Assembly (NCBI GenBank): GCA_012513545.1
Contig: JAAZCB010000833.1
Coordinates: forward strand, 1 to 7,698
From: Clostridiaceae bacterium
GTDB lineage: Bacteria > Bacillota_A > Clostridia > Acetivibrionales > Acetivibrionaceae
DNA: 7,698 bases
Direction: 5' to 3'
The notes beneath the pieces are model-generated. The model was not told where the DNA came from, searched no databases, and saw only the letters and a program-made list of their open reading frames with translations. Below, in pieces: positions 4,686-7,698 of this stretch (position 1 is the stretch's first letter; each line of letters begins with the position of its first letter). The position numbers and the translations under genes were made by a program.

Positions 4686-6875
4686 TTAAGAAAAAAGCGA
4701 TGTAATCTTATCCCAGATTATAACAAATATTTTTTTCATTCTGGAAATAAAACCTGACTCTTCAACATGTTCTTCGATGTCTACAGCAGGTTTTTTGTCG
4801 CTAGTACTTATTTCGGCAGTTCTGACTATTATCTGAATACTTTGCGGAGCTGGATTATTTTCTGATGTAAAAGATATCGGCAGTGCATCTGCATCAATTT
4901 CCAATAAATTGCTGTCATCCTCAACTTCATCTATTTTCTCGTCTACGGTGTTATTAATTGTATCAATTGCATTTCTGGTGCTTGATGTGGCTGCAACACC
5001 ATCCAGGCTCTTTTGGAGCAATTCAACCAAGCCCTCCAAACTTTTACGTGTACCCACATCCAGGGCGGAACCACTTGCCTTCAAGGTTGCCTCAAGTGAA
5101 TACAGAAACACCTGAGTATCAGTTAAGCCGGATGAAAAACTTTTAAGCAGGTCTTCCGTGTCATTAAGAGTGTTTACCATTCCTTCGATGTATTTATTTA
5201 AAGTAGTATTCAGATTGGAAATATTGTCAATTAACGTCTTGCTCTTATCCAAAAACTTTTTTGTGGTATTACCTAAATTATTTGTTTCACTTAAAAGTTC
5301 TTGTGCGGCATTCAAACCGGCATCTACAGAACTGAAATATTTTTCAGCCAATGAAACGGAATTGCTTGCTGTATCCAGAACATACTTTCCTTCGCTAAAC
5401 ATCTTCCCCGCATCCTTAACAAGGGACTTGGTTGAACTCAAAACCTCTGCCAAATCACCTATCGTAGGCTGAAGCGAAGAAATGATGGCCGACAACTCGG
5501 AATTTAGTACTCCCACTGTTGCAGCAGTAGTTTGATCATACATTCCGGCAGCAGCAGCTTGCGCAAGTTTTTGTGATGTAGCTTCCATCTGAACAGGCAT
5601 AGCCTTCATTGCGGTTTCCAGTTTGTTAATTTCGGAAGCAAGCTCCGCCAAATCACTGCCGAGCGCTTTCGAGTCATCTTCTAAATCCGAAAGAATCTTA
5701 TCGGTATCATCAATGTCTTTATAAATGTCTTTAATTAATTTTTTTCGTTCGTCGGAATAACCTTCAGCTATATTAAGAATACTGTTGAGATTTTCTATAT
5801 CTTTTTGAAGCTTTGTGATTGAACTGGCAAACGAATCCATGTCAGCTTTAAAACCATTCATTGCAGACACTGTTTCATTAAGATTGGAGTTGACAGTTTT
5901 TATCATGCTCTGTCCATTTTGCAAATGAGGAATCAATTTGTTCAATTCATTCGATATCTTTGTTAAATGTTCAATTGATTTATCGGCATCAGCATACAAT
6001 CCGTCTTTGGAAGTACTAATTGTTTCACGGGCATCCTCCAGCTTTGACAGACCGGATTTAACCTGCTTCAAACCTTCCGAAGTACTCTGTATAACGTTTA
6101 AAGTTTCATTCAGGCTGGCATAAAGTGCATCTTTTGAATCCTTTACAGTATCCTTGGATTTATTCAAGTCCTTAACATCTTTAAGCTGCTCTACCGTACC
6201 CGGCACCATTGTCATCAAAATCCCGCTTGTCTCAAAGCAATTGGTACCTATGCGGATTGTATAATTATTCTCTTCACCGGGAAGACCCAAAAAAACCACA
6301 GCTTTGTAATTTCCGACAGATTGCATTTGAGCCCCTGGTGCCTCAATACTTGTTGTCTGTGACATATCAAATATGGCTTCTACCGTTAATAGCATATTTT
6401 TTTTATAGTAATCCTGCACATTGCTATTGGGTTTGGCATTGATGTTAATTTCCACCAAACCCGAAGCACCTGCCAATTTATCGGCATTTACAGGCGCACC
6501 GTTCAGCTTGTAGGATATGTCAAAATCCCAGGGCAATGCCATTGTACCGTTTTTTGGTGTACATTCATAGTAGAAGCGGTCATTATATCCGGAAAGCTCC
6601 CAACTGACCATATCTCCGGAAATATTCGGTGCTATCTCATTTGACATATTTGTAACCTTATCATAGGAACCATAGTCTGTAAAAACGGCGTTTCCATTTA
6701 AGCTGCATCCCTTTACAATACTTATGTTTGTAGGCTTGCCATAGTAATCCATGTTTACATATACGGATTCATCGACTGCAACACCTGCTTTGGCGGCATT
6801 AACTTCTGCAGTTATAAAAGACAGTATGAAAACAACAGCTATAACACTAGATAAAGTTCTTTTTATAAGTTTCAT
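4686..6875 (-). CDS. secreted coiled-coil protein, partner of the MMPL transporter
   Basis: With the start at 6875 the product is 729 residues. A signal peptide (about 1-27: basic MKLIKR, hydrophobic core, cleavage after EVNA) directs it outside; there is no lipobox cysteine. Residues 28 to about 226 form a presumably beta-rich head beginning ESVYVNMDYYGK and containing DYGSYDKVTNMS, LPWDFDISYKLNG and AGASGLVEI. From memory, this signature is typical of a large uncharacterised Firmicute family found beside MMPL exporters. About 230-650 is a long alpha-helical coiled coil rich in Leu, Ser, Asp and Lys, with repeated spaced leucines. The last about 20 residues (KKIFVIIWDKITSLFS) form a short hydrophobic or amphipathic helix that might touch the membrane. 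A further upstream GTG (6899) lacks a ribosome site. The gene lies 35 bp after the transporter, so a role as its extracellular adaptor or scaffold is inferred, not known. Confidence 0.82.
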   Translation of the reverse strand: MKLIKRTLSSVIAVVFILSFITAEVNAAKAGVAVDESVYVNMDYYGKPTNISIVKGCSLNGNAVFTDYGSYDKVTNMSNEIAPNISGDMVSWELSGYNDRFYYECTPKNGTMALPWDFDISYKLNGAPVNADKLAGASGLVEININAKPNSNVQDYYKKNMLLTVEAIFDMSQTTSIEAPGAQMQSVGNYKAVVFLGLPGEENNYTIRIGTNCFETSGILMTMVPGTVEQLKDVKDLNKSKDTVKDSKDALYASLNETLNVIQSTSEGLKQVKSGLSKLEDARETISTSKDGLYADADKSIEHLTKISNELNKLIPHLQNGQSMIKTVNSNLNETVSAMNGFKADMDSFASSITKLQKDIENLNSILNIAEGYSDERKKLIKDIYKDIDDTDKILSDLEDDSKALGSDLAELASEINKLETAMKAMPVQMEATSQKLAQAAAAGMYDQTTAATVGVLNSELSAIISSLQPTIGDLAEVLSSTKSLVKDAGKMFSEGKYVLDTASNSVSLAEKYFSSVDAGLNAAQELLSETNNLGNTTKKFLDKSKTLIDNISNLNTTLNKYIEGMVNTLNDTEDLLKSFSSGLTDTQVFLYSLEATLKASGSALDVGTRKSLEGLVELLQKSLDGVAATSSTRNAIDTINNTVDEKIDEVEDDSNLLEIDADALPISFTSENNPAPQSIQIIVRTAEISTSDKKPAVDIEEHVEESGFISRMKKIFVIIWDKITSLFS

Positions 6876-6884
6876 TTTATTATT

Positions 6885-6890
6885 CCTCCT
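6885..6890 (-). promoter_or_regulatory. consensus ribosome binding site that fixes the coiled-coil protein start
   Basis: AGGAGG on the minus strand (complement of 6885-6890) lies 9 nt before the ATG at 6873-6875. It supports that ATG, rather than the GTG at 6897-6899, as the real start, and leaves a normal signal peptide. Confidence 0.85.
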
Positions 6891-6910
6891 AACTGACACT
6901 TTATAAACTT

Positions 6911-7698
6911 CTATGCAATGTTCCTGTTTTGATTTTTAAGTCTTTCTCTTCTGTAGTATATCTTTTTAAGTCGCTCTTCTCTTCTTGTATTGGCTTTATT
7001 AATATTCTTCATAATCAGCTTGTCAAAAATAAGCAGCAGTGTCGGGAGCATACAGAGTGAGAGAATTACAGCCAAAATTGCTCCTCTGCCAATTAATTGG
7101 CCCATACCAGCTATAGCTGAAATTGAAGAGGTTTTCCCAAGGATGAATCCGGCACACGAAAGAATCAACCCTGAAGTCAGCACGGGAGCAGTACTGTCCG
7201 AAATAGCCTTTATAGCGGCTTCTTTCTTCTCCATATGCTTTCGCCTGTCTAAATAGTTGTTTAGCATCAAAATACCATAATCCACTGTTGCTCCCAATTG
7301 AATGCAGCTTACAATAATGTACCCTATATAAACCATCTTATCTCCTGTCAGGTAAGGGAAAGCCATGTTGATAAAAATTGCAATTTTAATAGGTATTATG
7401 GCCAGTAAAGCCAATAACAATGATTTGAAGGAAAGCAAAATAACCAGTACCACACCCAATAATGACAGCTTATCTACAAATTCGTAGTCGGCAGTGATGG
7501 TTGTTTTGATGTCCTTAGTACATGGTGTCGCTCCTATCAAATAAGAATTTTCAGGATCGTATTTTTTTACTATGGCTTTAATTTCATCCGAACACTTAAA
7601 TGCTGTTTCACTCTCATCGGCTGTTCTTATATAAACCAGTATCCTCGAATAATTATCCGCATGCAGCCGACTTGTAATACTCTCGGGAAGAATACTTG
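6911..7698 (-). CDS. MMPL/RND-family transporter, C-terminal part (5' end outside the window)
   Basis: The frame is open from the window edge (first whole codon at 7696) to TAG at 6911, giving 261 residues of the C-terminal half; an apparent TTG start at 7540 is internal. About 75 residues of the second extracellular (porter) domain come first, including YLIGATPCTKDI. Five membrane segments follow, corresponding to TM8-12 of a 12-helix RND protein. The signature QLGATVDYGILMLNNYLDRR carries the membrane aspartate (residue 139 of the visible part) expected in the proton relay of MMPL proteins. These proteins use the proton gradient to export lipids, peptides or drugs. The C-terminal tail is strongly basic (12 Lys/Arg and 3 Glu in the last 33 residues) and should be cytoplasmic. 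The gene is the first visible member of the minus-strand cluster; its promoter is off the right edge. Confidence 0.9.
   Translation of the reverse strand, partial: SILPESITSRLHADNYSRILVYIRTADESETAFKCSDEIKAIVKKYDPENSYLIGATPCTKDIKTTITADYEFVDKLSLLGVVLVILLSFKSLLLALLAIIPIKIAIFINMAFPYLTGDKMVYIGYIIVSCIQLGATVDYGILMLNNYLDRRKHMEKKEAAIKAISDSTAPVLTSGLILSCAGFILGKTSSISAIAGMGQLIGRGAILAVILSLCMLPTLLLIFDKLIMKNINKANTRREERLKKIYYRRERLKNQNRNIA

Noticed and set aside
5158..5472. Plus-strand frames inside the coiled-coil gene (also 4909-5115, 4958-5146, 5938-6123 and 6209-6442)
   Set aside because: The repetitive helical codon use of the real gene leaves its complement open; none resembles a known family.
6876..6899. 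Upstream GTG start adding 8 residues to the coiled-coil protein
   Set aside because: The GTG at 6897-6899 has no ribosome site. The ATG at 6873-6875 follows a perfect AGGAGG and begins a standard signal peptide.
7538..7540. TTG as the start of the transporter gene
   Set aside because: The same frame stays open to the window edge and encodes typical MMPL porter-domain sequence, so the TTG is an internal leucine codon.

Overview
The window looks like chromosomal DNA of a low-GC, Gram-positive anaerobe of the clostridial type. The base composition is AT-rich and ribosome binding sites are of the AGGAGG class. The gene content fits: a PdaB-like cell-wall deacetylase, a bacteriohemerythrin next to a CheX-type chemotaxis phosphatase, a remnant of an S-layer homology (SLH) domain, and an MMPL/RND transporter paired with a secreted coiled-coil protein. 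No species can be named from the sequence alone.

Layout. Bases 1-80 hold an 11-bp inverted repeat and a possible promoter for the plus-strand deacetylase gene (81-863). The deacetylase gene ends inside a palindromic, REP-like repeat (about 839-885) that supplies its stop codon. Bases 864-1378 are a gene-free decay zone containing an out-of-context piece of an SLH domain and a terminator-like hairpin. Two translationally coupled plus-strand genes follow: a bacteriohemerythrin (1379-1798) and a CheX/CheC-like phosphatase (1798-2256), closed by a strong rho-independent terminator (2305-2362). The convergent gap 2363-2642 carries a second, degenerate copy of the repeat and an unrecognised 28-codon frame.

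The rest of the window is one minus-strand, probably polycistronic cluster, read from right to left. It begins with the C-terminal half of an MMPL-family transporter that runs off the right edge. Next come a large secreted coiled-coil protein (start corrected to 6875), an OmpR-family response regulator and a membrane histidine kinase. The gaps are 35 bp, about 55-70 bp and 14 bp, and all four point the same way. The likely logic is that the two-component system senses a surface or envelope signal and controls the exporter and its secreted partner. The transporter plus coiled-coil pair is a recurrent but functionally uncharacterised Firmicute arrangement and is the most interesting system here. 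The hemerythrin-CheX pair suggests an oxygen- or redox-linked adjustment of chemotaxis signalling.
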